32,472 nucleotides of DNA, taken from Deltaproteobacteria bacterium. GTDB taxonomy: Bacteria; Desulfobacterota; GWC2-55-46. The DNA is taken from contig JACREV010000048.1 of the NCBI GenBank assembly GCA_016218095.1, positions 1 through 32,472 of the forward strand, given 5' to 3'. The translations under genes and the position numbers were made by a program. Shown here one piece after another: positions 24,703 to 32,472 of the stretch (position 1 is the first letter of the stretch; every line of letters begins with the position of its first letter). The notes beneath the pieces are model-generated. The model searched no databases. It saw nothing but the letters and a program-made list of their open reading frames with translations, and was not told the origin of the DNA.

Positions 24703-25101
24703 GCGGAATGTCCCTTTCCTGATAGTGTTGAAAGGAGGGCGCGCCGGGTAAAAGCCGAGAAGGCCCCTTTCAGGGGGGCCAAAGCCCTCGCGAGTTTTTG
24801 GTCTTTATCGTGCCTGATAGAGGCCGGGCAGGGGGTGTGGACTAAAGCCCCGTGGGAACGCAACTCTTCTGGTCTCCTGATGTTTATTGACCATGGATCA
24901 TAACACAGAAGGGCCGGCTCAGAAACAATTTTTTGCGTATGTGAAAGACGGCACGGGAGACGCCCCTCATGCGGGCCAAAGGGGCGTGCGCGGCTGCGAC
25001 CCGCTTACCCGGCGGGTACCAGTCGTTCCCGAAAAAAGCCCGGCAGGGCGCAAAGGGCTTTTAGCAACAGGTTGCTTTTTTAAAAGGTACAATAAGGCAG
25101 A
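24703..25101. other. Gene-free interval with stable hairpins
   Basis: Between the epimerase start and the HrpB stop. Contains an epimerase leader on the minus strand with a GGCCCC/GGGGGCC hairpin around 24761-24780 and CTCGCGAG near 24787, and at 24951-25031 a three-way-junction-like fold: CGGGA (24954-24958) with TCCCG (25027-25031), ACGCCCC (24960-24966) with GGGGCGT (24981-24987), ACCCGC (24999-25004) with GCGGGT (25012-25017). No protein gene is convincing. Confidence 0.4.
25034..25062 (-). terminator. Intrinsic terminator of hrpB
   Basis: Minus strand: AAAAGCCC pairs with GGGCTTTT (8 bp, 13-nt loop), followed by TT. It lies 40 bp beyond the hrpB stop. A second hairpin AGCAA-CAGG-TTGCT (25063-25076) with a plus-strand T5 (25077-25081) adjoins it. 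Confidence 0.6.
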
Positions 25102-27621
25102 TCACCTCCTCGGGTGCTTTACCCTCCTCGTAGGCTCGGCCTCCACGGGGTCATCCGGCCAGTGGTGTTTTGGGTACCTCCCCTTCATCTCCTTTTTGAC
25201 GAGCTCATAGCTCGTCTTCCAGAAGCCCTTGAGGTCGTCCGTTACCTGAAGCGGCCGCCCGGCAGGCGACAAGAGGTGGATGAGGAGCGGGACCTTTCCA
25301 CGCAGAACAGCCGGGGTCCTCTCGCACCCGAACATCTCCTGGAGTTTTACCGCGAGGACGGGCCTCTCACCGGAGTAATCTATCCGTATTACCGACCCGC
25401 TCGGGACCTTTATGGAGGCCGGGGCAAGCTCGTCCAGCTTCTTTTTGTCTTCCCATGAAAAAAGAGAGATGAGGCAATCGCTCAAGTCGATTTTTTTAAG
25501 CTCCTCCAAGCGGGTCATGCCCATGGCCCTTTTGCCGAGCCACTTTTCCAGGTTATCGAAGAGCCAGTCGTTTGAAAGGTCAGGTAATCCGGCCTCTCTT
25601 GCGGCGCGCCTCAGGAAGGCGACGCGCGCACGGAACTCCTCCGAGGCCCTGTCCCAGGGCATGGCGGACGCGTTCTCCTTAACGCCTTCAAGGAACGCGG
25701 CGAGGACCTTCGTCTTGTCCGGGCCTTTGAGCGGCTCGTCCTTTATGACGATGTTCCAGTACCTAAGACGCCTCCTCGTTGAGACCGCCTTCTCCCCTTG
25801 GTCCCATGAGACCGACTCGTCTACATCCATCTCGTCGGCGAATAGTTCGAGTATCTCGGATTCCTTTATCGGGGAGGCGAGGAAGACAGCCGACTCCCTA
25901 TCCCCGCCGTCAAGGCTTCCAGCGACGATGTACTCTTCCATCGATAGCGCGTCGACCCCCCGGATAAACGCGCCCCTGCCGTTGGCGAGGAGGAATCGCG
26001 CTTCTTTCCCTTCGCGCCTCTTTCCGACCCTGTCAGGGTAGGCGAGCGCGAGGAGCACTCCGGTCCTTTCGATGTCAGCGCGGCCTTTCTTTATTCCGAG
26101 CTCGCGCTCGATTCTACGCGCGGACTGCTTCACGCGCTCCATGACGGTTCTATCCGCCTGAAGAGGGGCCTGCGCGTCTCCCGTAAGACAATGGAGCCTC
26201 TGCCTTATGTCCGTATCCCTTTCGTTTTTGAATATGTCCCTTTCCATGAGGAGCGCGGATAAGAGGCAGGCGAGAGCGCCTTCGCCCATCTCCGCGCCCT
26301 TCACAACCATGTGCCCGAGACGCGGGTGGAGCGGGAGCCGCGAGACGGCGGAGCCGTGCGGGGTAATCCCGCCGACGCTATCGATTGCGCCGAGGTGGAG
26401 GAGTATCTCTTTCGCCTGCGACATCGCCGCAGGAGGGGGCGGGTCGAGCCATTTGAGGGACAACGGGTCTTTTACGCCCCACGCCGAGAGCTCGAGAGCA
26501 AGGGGCGCGAGGTCGGCCTCCAGTATCTCCGGCGTCGACTTCTCCTTGAGCGTCCGGTCCTCGTCCTCTGTCCAGAGGCGCAGGCACAGGCCGGGCGCGG
26601 TCCTTCCGGCGCGGCCCTTTCTCTGGTCGGAGGAATCCCTTGTGACCCTGATGGTCTCGAGCCTCTCCATGCCGGTCCCCGGAGAGAACCTTGGCGTCCT
26701 CTTGAGCCCCCCGTCTATTACAATCCTTACGCCGTCTATCGTAATGCTCGTCTCGGCTATGGACGTCGCAAGCACGACCTTTCTCCTGCCCGTAGGCGAA
26801 GGCCTTATCGCCTCGTCCTGCGCCTCGCGCGCGAGGTCGCCGTAAAGGCACATGATATCGACTCCGGGAGGGAGCGTCTTTTCTTTCAGCGCCGCTTCAG
26901 TCCTCTTTATCTCAGAAGCGCCCGGGAGGAACACGAGGATGCTCCCTTCCTCTTCCTTAAGGGATGAGAGTACAGCGCCTGTCACCCGGGATATGAACTC
27001 GGGGCCGGTCAAGTATCCGGCGCGCTCCGGCCTTGACGCCTTCGGGAGATAACGGACCTCGACCGGGAAGGCCCTGCCGGAGCAGCTAACGACAGGCGCG
27101 TCCCCGAGGAGCGAGGAGATCCCGGCGGTGTCGATCGTCGCCGACATGACGAGCACGCGCAAGTCCTCACGGAAGACGGAGCGGGCCTCTAATGTGAGAG
27201 CGAGCCCCAGGTCTGCGTGTATCGACCTTTCGTGGAACTCATCGAATATGATCGCCGCTATGCCTTCGAGCGAGGGGTCTCCCTGGAGGAACCGCGTGAG
27301 TATGCCTTCGGTGACGACCTCTATTTTAGTGTTTGGCCCGATGCGGGAATCGAGCCGTGTCCTGTAGCCGACCGTGGCGCCGACGTCTTCCCCTAAAAGA
27401 GCGGACATCCTCGATGCCGCGGCCCTGGCCGCAAGCCTCCTCGGCTCCAGCATGACGATGCGCCTGCCTGAAACCCACCTTTCGCCGAGAAGGGCGAGGG
27501 GGACTATCGTAGTCTTACCCGCCCCGGGCGGCGCTTCGAGGACATCGGAACCGAAGCCGTCGAGCGCGCGGCGTACTTCCGGTATCGTATCTTCTATGGG
27601 CAGTCCGGTCTTAAGGTCCAT
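25102..27621 (-). CDS. hrpB: ATP-dependent helicase HrpB
   Basis: 839 aa, normal for HrpB. DExH/RHA helicase motifs: Walker A APPGAGKTT (30-38), MLEPRRLAARAAA, DEFH (127-130), MSATID, QRKGRAGRT as motif VI, then the HA2 region and the HrpB C-terminal domain ending SPAGRPLQVTDDLKGFW. It is a predicted RNA helicase of unclear physiological role. ATG 27621 has no ribosome site; a TATCAT at minus 27633-27628 ends six bases before the ATG, which may mean a leaderless transcript. It is divergent from the PFK-2/FBPase-2 gene, 110 bp away. Confidence 0.95.
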   Translation of the reverse strand: MDLKTGLPIEDTIPEVRRALDGFGSDVLEAPPGAGKTTIVPLALLGERWVSGRRIVMLEPRRLAARAAASRMSALLGEDVGATVGYRTRLDSRIGPNTKIEVVTEGILTRFLQGDPSLEGIAAIIFDEFHERSIHADLGLALTLEARSVFREDLRVLVMSATIDTAGISSLLGDAPVVSCSGRAFPVEVRYLPKASRPERAGYLTGPEFISRVTGAVLSSLKEEEGSILVFLPGASEIKRTEAALKEKTLPPGVDIMCLYGDLAREAQDEAIRPSPTGRRKVVLATSIAETSITIDGVRIVIDGGLKRTPRFSPGTGMERLETIRVTRDSSDQRKGRAGRTAPGLCLRLWTEDEDRTLKEKSTPEILEADLAPLALELSAWGVKDPLSLKWLDPPPPAAMSQAKEILLHLGAIDSVGGITPHGSAVSRLPLHPRLGHMVVKGAEMGEGALACLLSALLMERDIFKNERDTDIRQRLHCLTGDAQAPLQADRTVMERVKQSARRIERELGIKKGRADIERTGVLLALAYPDRVGKRREGKEARFLLANGRGAFIRGVDALSMEEYIVAGSLDGGDRESAVFLASPIKESEILELFADEMDVDESVSWDQGEKAVSTRRRLRYWNIVIKDEPLKGPDKTKVLAAFLEGVKENASAMPWDRASEEFRARVAFLRRAAREAGLPDLSNDWLFDNLEKWLGKRAMGMTRLEELKKIDLSDCLISLFSWEDKKKLDELAPASIKVPSGSVIRIDYSGERPVLAVKLQEMFGCERTPAVLRGKVPLLIHLLSPAGRPLQVTDDLKGFWKTSYELVKKEMKGRYPKHHWPDDPVEAEPTRRVKHPRR

Positions 27622-27668
27622 CGGTCCATGATAACAAATTTAAGTGCAGGCTTCGAGGATTACGGCGA

Positions 27669-27697
27669 TTGATAATCTCCCCCTTAACGGATAGAAT
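27669..27697 (+). promoter_or_regulatory. Promoter of the PFK-2/FBPase-2 gene with a start-site palindrome
   Basis: TTGATA (27669-27674), 17 bp, TAGAAT (27692-27697). The predicted start falls within ATATCC-A-GGATAT (27700-27712), a perfect 13-base palindrome that may be an operator. Confidence 0.6.
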
Positions 27698-27731
27698 AAA
27701 TATCCAGGATATCCGAAGGGGGCATTTAGCG

Positions 27732-28928
27732 GTGAATATTAATAAGAAGCTCGCGGTCATAATGGCCGGGCTCCCGGCAAGGGGGAAGAGCTACCTGTCG
27801 CTCAGGCTCCAGAGGTACCTCGAATGGCAGGGGTACAGGGCGCGCATATTCAACGTCGGCGCGTACAGGAGGGAGTCCCTCGGGCCGGCGTCGTCCAAGA
27901 GCGACTTCTTCGACCCGAGGGAGAGCGCGTTCTCGCGCGAGAGGGAGAGGATAGCCAAGCGGTGCTTCGCCGACTTGGCCGGATGGCTTGAAAGCGGCGG
28001 GGAGGTCGCCATATACGACGCGACGAACGTGACCGCGTCGAGGAGGGCCTACCTTAAGGACGAGTGCGAACGGCGCGGCTTCGCCTTTGTCTTTGTCGAG
28101 AACATCTGCGACGACCCTGGGATAATCGAGAAGATAATATGGATAAAGCTAGAGCACAGCGCCGACTACACCGGGTTCGGCAGGGACGCCGCAAGGGCCG
28201 ATTTTACAAGGAGGCTCGGCCACTACGAGGGCGTATACGAGCCAGTGTCGGATGTGGCGCACATGAAGATCATCAACTTCGGGCTCTCGGTCGTAAGGGC
28301 CTACGGCCTCGGCAACCCGTTTCTCGACGAGATAGCGGATTTTCTCGGGGCCGTGAACCTCATGGACAAGGAGGTGTTCCTGACGCGCCACGGCGAGACG
28401 TATTTCAATTGCGAGGACAGGATAGGCGGGGACTCGCCCCTGACGGATAAGGGAGTCGAATACGCCGGAAGGCTCGCCGCCCATTTCAAGGGGAGAGACC
28501 TCGTGGTATTTACGAGCGCCAAGAGGCGCACGATCGAGACCGCTTCCTTTTTCGACTGCGAGCGGGTCGTGCTCCCCGAGTTGAACGAGATAAACTCGGG
28601 CCTCTGCGACGGCCTCTCGTACGCGGAGATAACTGAGATGCACCCGGAGGTGAGCGAGGCGCGGAGCGACGACAAGTTCAACTTCAGGTATCCCGGAGGC
28701 GAGTCCTACAGGGACTTGATCCAGAGGGTAAAGAAGGCGGTCATAAGGATAGAGGCCGAAAAGAGGGACGTACTCGTCATAGCCCACAGGGCCGTCAACC
28801 GCTGTCTCGTATCGTACTTCATCCCCACGCCCCCCGAAGAGGTCCCTTACATAGAGATGCCGCTCGACAGGATAATAAGGATCGCGCGCCTGAACGCCCA
28901 TTACGGGTGCGACTGGAAGGTGATATGA
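27732..28928 (+). CDS. Bifunctional 6-phosphofructo-2-kinase / fructose-2,6-bisphosphatase
   Basis: 398 aa from GTG 27732, preceded by AAGGGG; the upstream in-frame TTG at 27669 is the promoter -35. N-terminal kinase domain: Walker A GLPARGKS (13-20), IFNVGAYRRE, YDATNVT (95-101), FVENICDDPGII (121-132). C-terminal phosphatase domain: LTRHGET with His220, IGGDSPLT, RRTIETA, NEINSGLCDGLSY with Glu287, FRYPGGESYRDL, and AHRAVNRCL with His352. Layout and residues are colinear with animal and fungal PFKFB, including the RHG and GESY signatures. Such enzymes make and degrade fructose 2,6-bisphosphate, the activator of eukaryotic phosphofructokinase; in bacteria they are rare and their role is unclear. 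Confidence 0.93.
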   Translation: MNINKKLAVIMAGLPARGKSYLSLRLQRYLEWQGYRARIFNVGAYRRESLGPASSKSDFFDPRESAFSRERERIAKRCFADLAGWLESGGEVAIYDATNVTASRRAYLKDECERRGFAFVFVENICDDPGIIEKIIWIKLEHSADYTGFGRDAARADFTRRLGHYEGVYEPVSDVAHMKIINFGLSVVRAYGLGNPFLDEIADFLGAVNLMDKEVFLTRHGETYFNCEDRIGGDSPLTDKGVEYAGRLAAHFKGRDLVVFTSAKRRTIETASFFDCERVVLPELNEINSGLCDGLSYAEITEMHPEVSEARSDDKFNFRYPGGESYRDLIQRVKKAVIRIEAEKRDVLVIAHRAVNRCLVSYFIPTPPEEVPYIEMPLDRIIRIARLNAHYGCDWKVI

Positions 28929-29207
28929 GCCTGGCCGCGTAAGACCTTCTTCCCTATCCGTCCCTCCGCCTCTCATTCGGGGAAAGCCGGATTCTGTTTT
29001 CTTTTGCCGGGCGATCCCCATTTTCCAAGTCATATTTCCCCCCTACAGGCGCGTCATTCAACGAGCCGTTTAGGGGGCGCCATCGCCCCGAGTTCTGTAA
29101 TCACGGTCACCGCCTTAATCCCCCGATGCATATAGAATTGCCCCTTGAGAGGACCGGCAGATCCGGGCATACCATGCAGATTTTTCGAAGAGGGGGGCTT
29201 TGAAAGT

Positions 29208-29534
29208 ATGCGGCACAGCAAAGTCATGGTCGAGGCCAGAGGGCCTATAAGGATAGTGGCCGCGCGGAGGTCTTCCAAGGTAGTCGAGTACGAGGTGAGG
29301 GAGTTCTCGGAGCCGGGGTCTATCCCGAACTGGTTCATGGGGGTGGTGCTGTTACTGCGCGACGAGATACAGGAAGACGAGAAGATAGTGGTCCACGACA
29401 AGATCATAAAGATAGTGAAGAAGACCCCGCTCGACAAGCTCGTCGACTGGGTGCGCCGCTTCAAGACCCATGGCGCCGGCGACGAAGGGGATGGGGACAA
29501 CGGGTCCGAGCGGGACGAGGCCTTTAAGAACTGA
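29208..29534 (+). CDS. Hypothetical protein, 108 aa
   Basis: Not recognised. From ATG 29208 the product is a compact, charged alpha/beta-looking sequence (VEARGPIRIVAARRSSKVVEY, IVVHDKIIKIVKKTP) with an acidic Gly/Asp-rich tail. No signal peptide or membrane helix. Ribosome site is GGGG ten bases upstream, weak; ATG 29226 is an alternative. It ends 23 bp before a textbook terminator, which supports a real transcript. The 279 bp upstream show no further gene. Confidence 0.6.
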   Translation: MRHSKVMVEARGPIRIVAARRSSKVVEYEVREFSEPGSIPNWFMGVVLLLRDEIQEDEKIVVHDKIIKIVKKTPLDKLVDWVRRFKTHGAGDEGDGDNGSERDEAFKN

Positions 29535-29557
29535 GTACGGAGAGACCGGCCTCTCGA

Positions 29558-29589
29558 CGGCGCTCGGGCAACCGAGCGCCGTTTTTTTT
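29558..29589 (+). terminator. Strong intrinsic terminator
   Basis: CGGCGCTCGG (29558-29567), GCAA tetraloop, CCGAGCGCCG (29572-29581), then eight T (29582-29589). Perfect 10-bp GC-rich stem. Confidence 0.95.
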
Positions 29590-29619
29590 CCTCCAGCTCC
29601 CCCCGCCTTGCTCTAAATA

Positions 29620-29648
29620 TTGTAAAAACCGGATCGAAAAGGTATAAT
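29620..29648 (+). promoter_or_regulatory. Sigma-70-type promoter of the second hybrid kinase
   Basis: TTGTAA (29620-29625), exactly 17 bp, TATAAT (29643-29648). The expected start near 29655 leaves a leader of about 13 bases before ATG 29668, without a ribosome site. Confidence 0.65.
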
Positions 29649-29667
29649 ACGCGTACACAGAAAACCC

Positions 29668-32472
29668 ATGAAGAACCTTTCTCTATCCCAGAAGGCCCTT
29701 TTGGCGGTCTTCATCATACTGCTCCCGATAACCCTCACCTTCGTCTACGGCTACAGGAAAAACAAGGAGCAGTTGAAGGGCGCGGTCCTCAAAGAGATGA
29801 CCGTCATAGCCGAGGCCTACGAGGGGCAGGTCCTGCAACACCTCGATGTCGTAAAGAGGCGTGTCGCGGGTCTCTCCGCCGACAAGTCGATAAAGGCGTT
29901 CGCTAGGGAGGCCGTTGCCGGAAAGAAAGGCTCCGCAGGGCGCTTGGCGTCCTATTTCATCAGTGAAAACGCCGAATACGGTATCGGCATAAAGACGATA
30001 AGCCTGATTTCCCCCGTTGGAAGGGTCCTCGCCTCGACCGACCCGTCCAGGGTCGGTCAGGACCGTGCTCTCAATGAGAGTTTCTTAAGGGGCTCCTCAA
30101 ATACCTCGATAGCCGAGGAGAAGAACATCGGCTCCGGCATCCCCGAGATCGCGATCTCCGCGCCGGTGCTCGACGGGGCCTCCGGCGGCCTCTTGGGCGT
30201 GATAACGGCCACGGTCCCCTTTTCAGATTTGAACCGCCTTCTAAGCGGCGAATCCAACAAGGAGCTCGGCGCCCTTTCATGGTCAAAGGGCAGGCACGAG
30301 ACCATGGAGGTATATCTCGTCAACCGCGACCGCGTCATGCTCACCGACTCGATATTCATCAAGGACGCGGCGATGAGGCAGAAGGCCGCCACCGACCCGG
30401 TCGGCAAGTGCCTGGAGGCCGGCATCGAGATGACGGGCTTCTACAAGGACTACAGGGGCATTGAGGTCGCCGGGGCATCGATGTGCTTCCCCGGGGTCGG
30501 CTGGACGCTCCTTGTCGAGACCGACGAGTCCGAGGTCGTGCGCCCGGCTGAAGAGATGCTCAAAAGCGCGGTCATAGGCGCGGCCATGGCCGGCATCCTC
30601 ATCATCGCGTTCTATATCCTGATCATAAGAAAGATGGTCAAGAGGGTCGGCAGGCTCGCCAAGGCCGCGGGCGAGATAGCCTCAGGCAACTACGACGTGG
30701 CCCTTCAGGTGAAATCTCTCGATGAGATAGGCGAGCTCAACATGGCCTTTAACACGATGGCCCGGGACATAAGGGAGAGGAACGCCGAGATCTTGATGGA
30801 AAAGGACAGGGCGCGCATGTACCTCGACCTCGCCGGCGTAGTCATCGTCGCCATCGGGCTCGATGAGAAAGTGAGGCTCATAAACAGGAAGGGGTGCGAT
30901 CTCCTGGGACTGCGCGCAGAGTACATAATAGGGTTGAACTGGTTCGAGAGCTTCGTCCCGGAGCATTCGCGCGAGGAGATGAGGGAGTGTTTCAGGAGGT
31001 ACCTTAAAGGCGAGGAGAAGACCGACTATTACGAAAAAGACATAGTGACGGCCGAGGGGGGAGTGAGGACCGTCGCCTGGCACAACACGGTCCTCCGGGA
31101 CCTGTCCGGCGCGGTCATAGGCACCCTCTCCTCCGGCGAGGACGTTACCGATAAGAGGAGGGCCGAGGAGGCCTTAAGGATATCCGAGAGAAAGTACAGG
31201 ACCATCCTCGATGAGTCGAGGGACGTCATATTCGTCGCCACACCCGATCTAAGGCTCATGGACCTGAACCCGGTGGCCGAGGAGGTCTTCGGGTACCGGC
31301 TCACGGAGCTCGTCGGAAAGCGCCTCGAAGGGTTGTTCATAGAGGAATCGGACCGGGAGAGGTTCAAGGGCGCGATCCGGGAAAGGGGGGAGGTCAAGGG
31401 GTTTGACGCGCGCGTGAGGAAAAAAGACGCTCAGGAGATATGGCTCTCGATCTCGGCCAGGCGCGTCGAGGAGACCGGCGGCCCCATATGCCGGGGCATA
31501 ATGCGCGACATAACGATGCATAAGCACCTCGAGGCCCAGCTCCTCCAGGCCCAGAAGATGGAGGCGGTGGGTCAGCTCACGGGGGGCATCGCCCACGACT
31601 TCAACAACATCCTTACGGCCATCATGAGCTCGGCGGGCCTCCTCGAGCTCATGCTCCCGGGTGAATCGAAGCAGATGCACTACGTCCGCCAGATCGTGTC
31701 GTCGGCGGAAAGGGCCTCGAACCTCACCCGCGGGCTCCTCGCCTTCAGCAGGAAGACGCTCGTGGAATTGAAACCCGTAAGGGTGAACGAGATAATAAGG
31801 AACACCGAGAGGCTCCTCTCCCGGCTCATAGGCGAGGACATCGACTTCAAGGTCTCGCTTACGGACGCCGACCCGGTGGTCACGGCCGACGTCTCCCAGA
31901 TAGAGCAGGTCCTCATGAACCTCGCCACTAACGCAAGGGACGCCATGCCCTCCGGGGGCGCGCTCTCCATCTCGACCGGGACGATAAGCCTCGCCCACGA
32001 GTCGATGAAGGAACAGGCCTACATGCGCCCCGGCGAATACGCTCTCATTACCGTCTCCGACACCGGCACAGGCATGGAGAGAAGGGTGGTCGAGAGGATC
32101 TTCGACCCGTTCTTCACGACAAAAGAGGTCGGCAAGGGCACCGGGCTCGGCCTCGCCATCGCCTACGGCATAATGAAACAGCACAACGGCTACATAAACG
32201 TCTACAGCGAGCCGGGGGTCGGAACCCAGTTCAAGCTGTATCTGCCTCTGGCCGGGATAAAGGCCGAAGAGGAGGATAAGATAAGGTCCGAGGCCCCCCA
32301 GGGCGGGACGGAGACGATACTCCTTGCCGAGGACGACGCGGAGGTGAGGAACCTCATAAAGGCCCTTCTCGAGGAGTTCGGCTACACGGTCATCGAGGCG
32401 GGAAACGGCGAGGAGGCGGTAAGGAAGTACGCGGAGCTGGGCAAAGATGTCGACTTGCTCGTCCTCGACGTC
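29668..32472 (+). CDS. Membrane hybrid histidine kinase (Cache-HAMP-PAS-PAS-HisKA-HATPase-REC), 3' truncated
   Basis: Open from ATG 29668 to the window edge (935 codons seen). Membrane helix at about 10-28, a large periplasmic dCache-type sensor (about 30-300; ISLISPVGRVLASTDPSRVG, MCFPGVGWTLLVETDESEV), second helix about 305-325, HAMP, two PAS domains (the second near YRTILDESRDVIFVATPD), HisKA with His643 in GGIAHDFNN, HATPase with GKGTGLGLA, and a receiver broken off at LLVLDV, where the phospho-acceptor Asp is expected. It shares its kinase core with the hybrid kinase at the left edge (QAQKMEAVGQL, GGIAHDFNNILTA). The ligand could be a small organic molecule, as for many Cache sensors. 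Confidence 0.93.
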   Translation, partial: MKNLSLSQKALLAVFIILLPITLTFVYGYRKNKEQLKGAVLKEMTVIAEAYEGQVLQHLDVVKRRVAGLSADKSIKAFAREAVAGKKGSAGRLASYFISENAEYGIGIKTISLISPVGRVLASTDPSRVGQDRALNESFLRGSSNTSIAEEKNIGSGIPEIAISAPVLDGASGGLLGVITATVPFSDLNRLLSGESNKELGALSWSKGRHETMEVYLVNRDRVMLTDSIFIKDAAMRQKAATDPVGKCLEAGIEMTGFYKDYRGIEVAGASMCFPGVGWTLLVETDESEVVRPAEEMLKSAVIGAAMAGILIIAFYILIIRKMVKRVGRLAKAAGEIASGNYDVALQVKSLDEIGELNMAFNTMARDIRERNAEILMEKDRARMYLDLAGVVIVAIGLDEKVRLINRKGCDLLGLRAEYIIGLNWFESFVPEHSREEMRECFRRYLKGEEKTDYYEKDIVTAEGGVRTVAWHNTVLRDLSGAVIGTLSSGEDVTDKRRAEEALRISERKYRTILDESRDVIFVATPDLRLMDLNPVAEEVFGYRLTELVGKRLEGLFIEESDRERFKGAIRERGEVKGFDARVRKKDAQEIWLSISARRVEETGGPICRGIMRDITMHKHLEAQLLQAQKMEAVGQLTGGIAHDFNNILTAIMSSAGLLELMLPGESKQMHYVRQIVSSAERASNLTRGLLAFSRKTLVELKPVRVNEIIRNTERLLSRLIGEDIDFKVSLTDADPVVTADVSQIEQVLMNLATNARDAMPSGGALSISTGTISLAHESMKEQAYMRPGEYALITVSDTGTGMERRVVERIFDPFFTTKEVGKGTGLGLAIAYGIMKQHNGYINVYSEPGVGTQFKLYLPLAGIKAEEEDKIRSEAPQGGTETILLAEDDAEVRNLIKALLEEFGYTVIEAGNGEEAVRKYAELGKDVDLLVLDV

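Noticed and set aside
24940..25062. Possible cyclic-di-GMP (GEMM) riboswitch because of GGGCGCAAAG and GGTACC words.
   Set aside because: The order and spacing of the conserved elements do not match, and both flanking genes run on the opposite strand.
27669..27731. N-terminal extension of PFK-2/FBPase-2 starting at TTG 27669.
   Set aside because: The TTG is part of a TTGATA-17-TAGAAT promoter and has no ribosome site; GTG 27732 fits the family N-terminus.
29054..29500. Minus-strand frame opposite the 108-aa gene.
   Set aside because: The plus-strand frame has the downstream terminator and a more protein-like composition; the minus frame has no start signal.

Overview
The window is GC-rich chromosomal DNA from a Gram-negative-type bacterium. 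Arg is usually AGG and Ile often ATA despite the high GC. The gene types (hybrid sensor kinases, HD-GYP regulator, Tat operon, Wzz, HrpB, a eukaryote-like PFK-2/FBPase-2) fit a deltaproteobacterial (Desulfobacterota-like) lineage. That placement is inference from style and content; no rRNA or tRNA is present to fix it.

Layout. 1-6437: signalling block with a 5'-truncated hybrid histidine kinase, a translationally coupled HD-GYP response regulator, a di-haem cytochrome b561-type protein, and an OmpR-type regulator with its sensor kinase. 6438-9117: small genes (HAD-like protein missing the usual second aspartate, a Cys-rich small protein, a winged-helix/PD-(D/E)XK nuclease-like protein) and an aldo/keto reductase whose promoter suggests leaderless mRNA. 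9118-11123: visibly AT-richer insert holding a two-gene type II restriction-modification system, a NotI-family nuclease with a Cys4 site plus a D12-class adenine methyltransferase. 11165-12676: pirin and thiol peroxidase. 12679-12966: a cluster of direct and inverted repeats. 13025-15395: DUF3568-like lipoprotein, rhomboid protease, nicotinate phosphoribosyltransferase. 15460-15665: strong bidirectional terminator and a 54-aa membrane protein. 15980-20092: three-gene glycan-related operon (methyltransferase-GT2 fusion, methyltransferase, TMTC-like membrane TPR protein). 20152-20245: dispersed-type hairpin repeat. 20458-22041: universal stress protein and tatB-tatC. 22042-22557: gene-free, with two related palindromes. 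22558-24702 (minus): Wzz and a sugar-nucleotide epimerase. 25102-27621 (minus): HrpB helicase. 27732-28928: bifunctional PFK-2/FBPase-2. 29208-29534: small hypothetical gene with a textbook terminator. 29668-end: a second hybrid histidine kinase, cut by the window edge.

The genes do not form one pathway. Coherent units are the two-component pairs, the restriction-modification pair, the glycan operon with the epimerase/Wzz pair, and the Tat operon. The most notable items are the NotI-like enzyme partnered with an adenine methylase and driven by a promoter that leaves almost no leader, the colinear PFK-2/FBPase-2, the foldback repeat cluster, and several structured gene-free segments.
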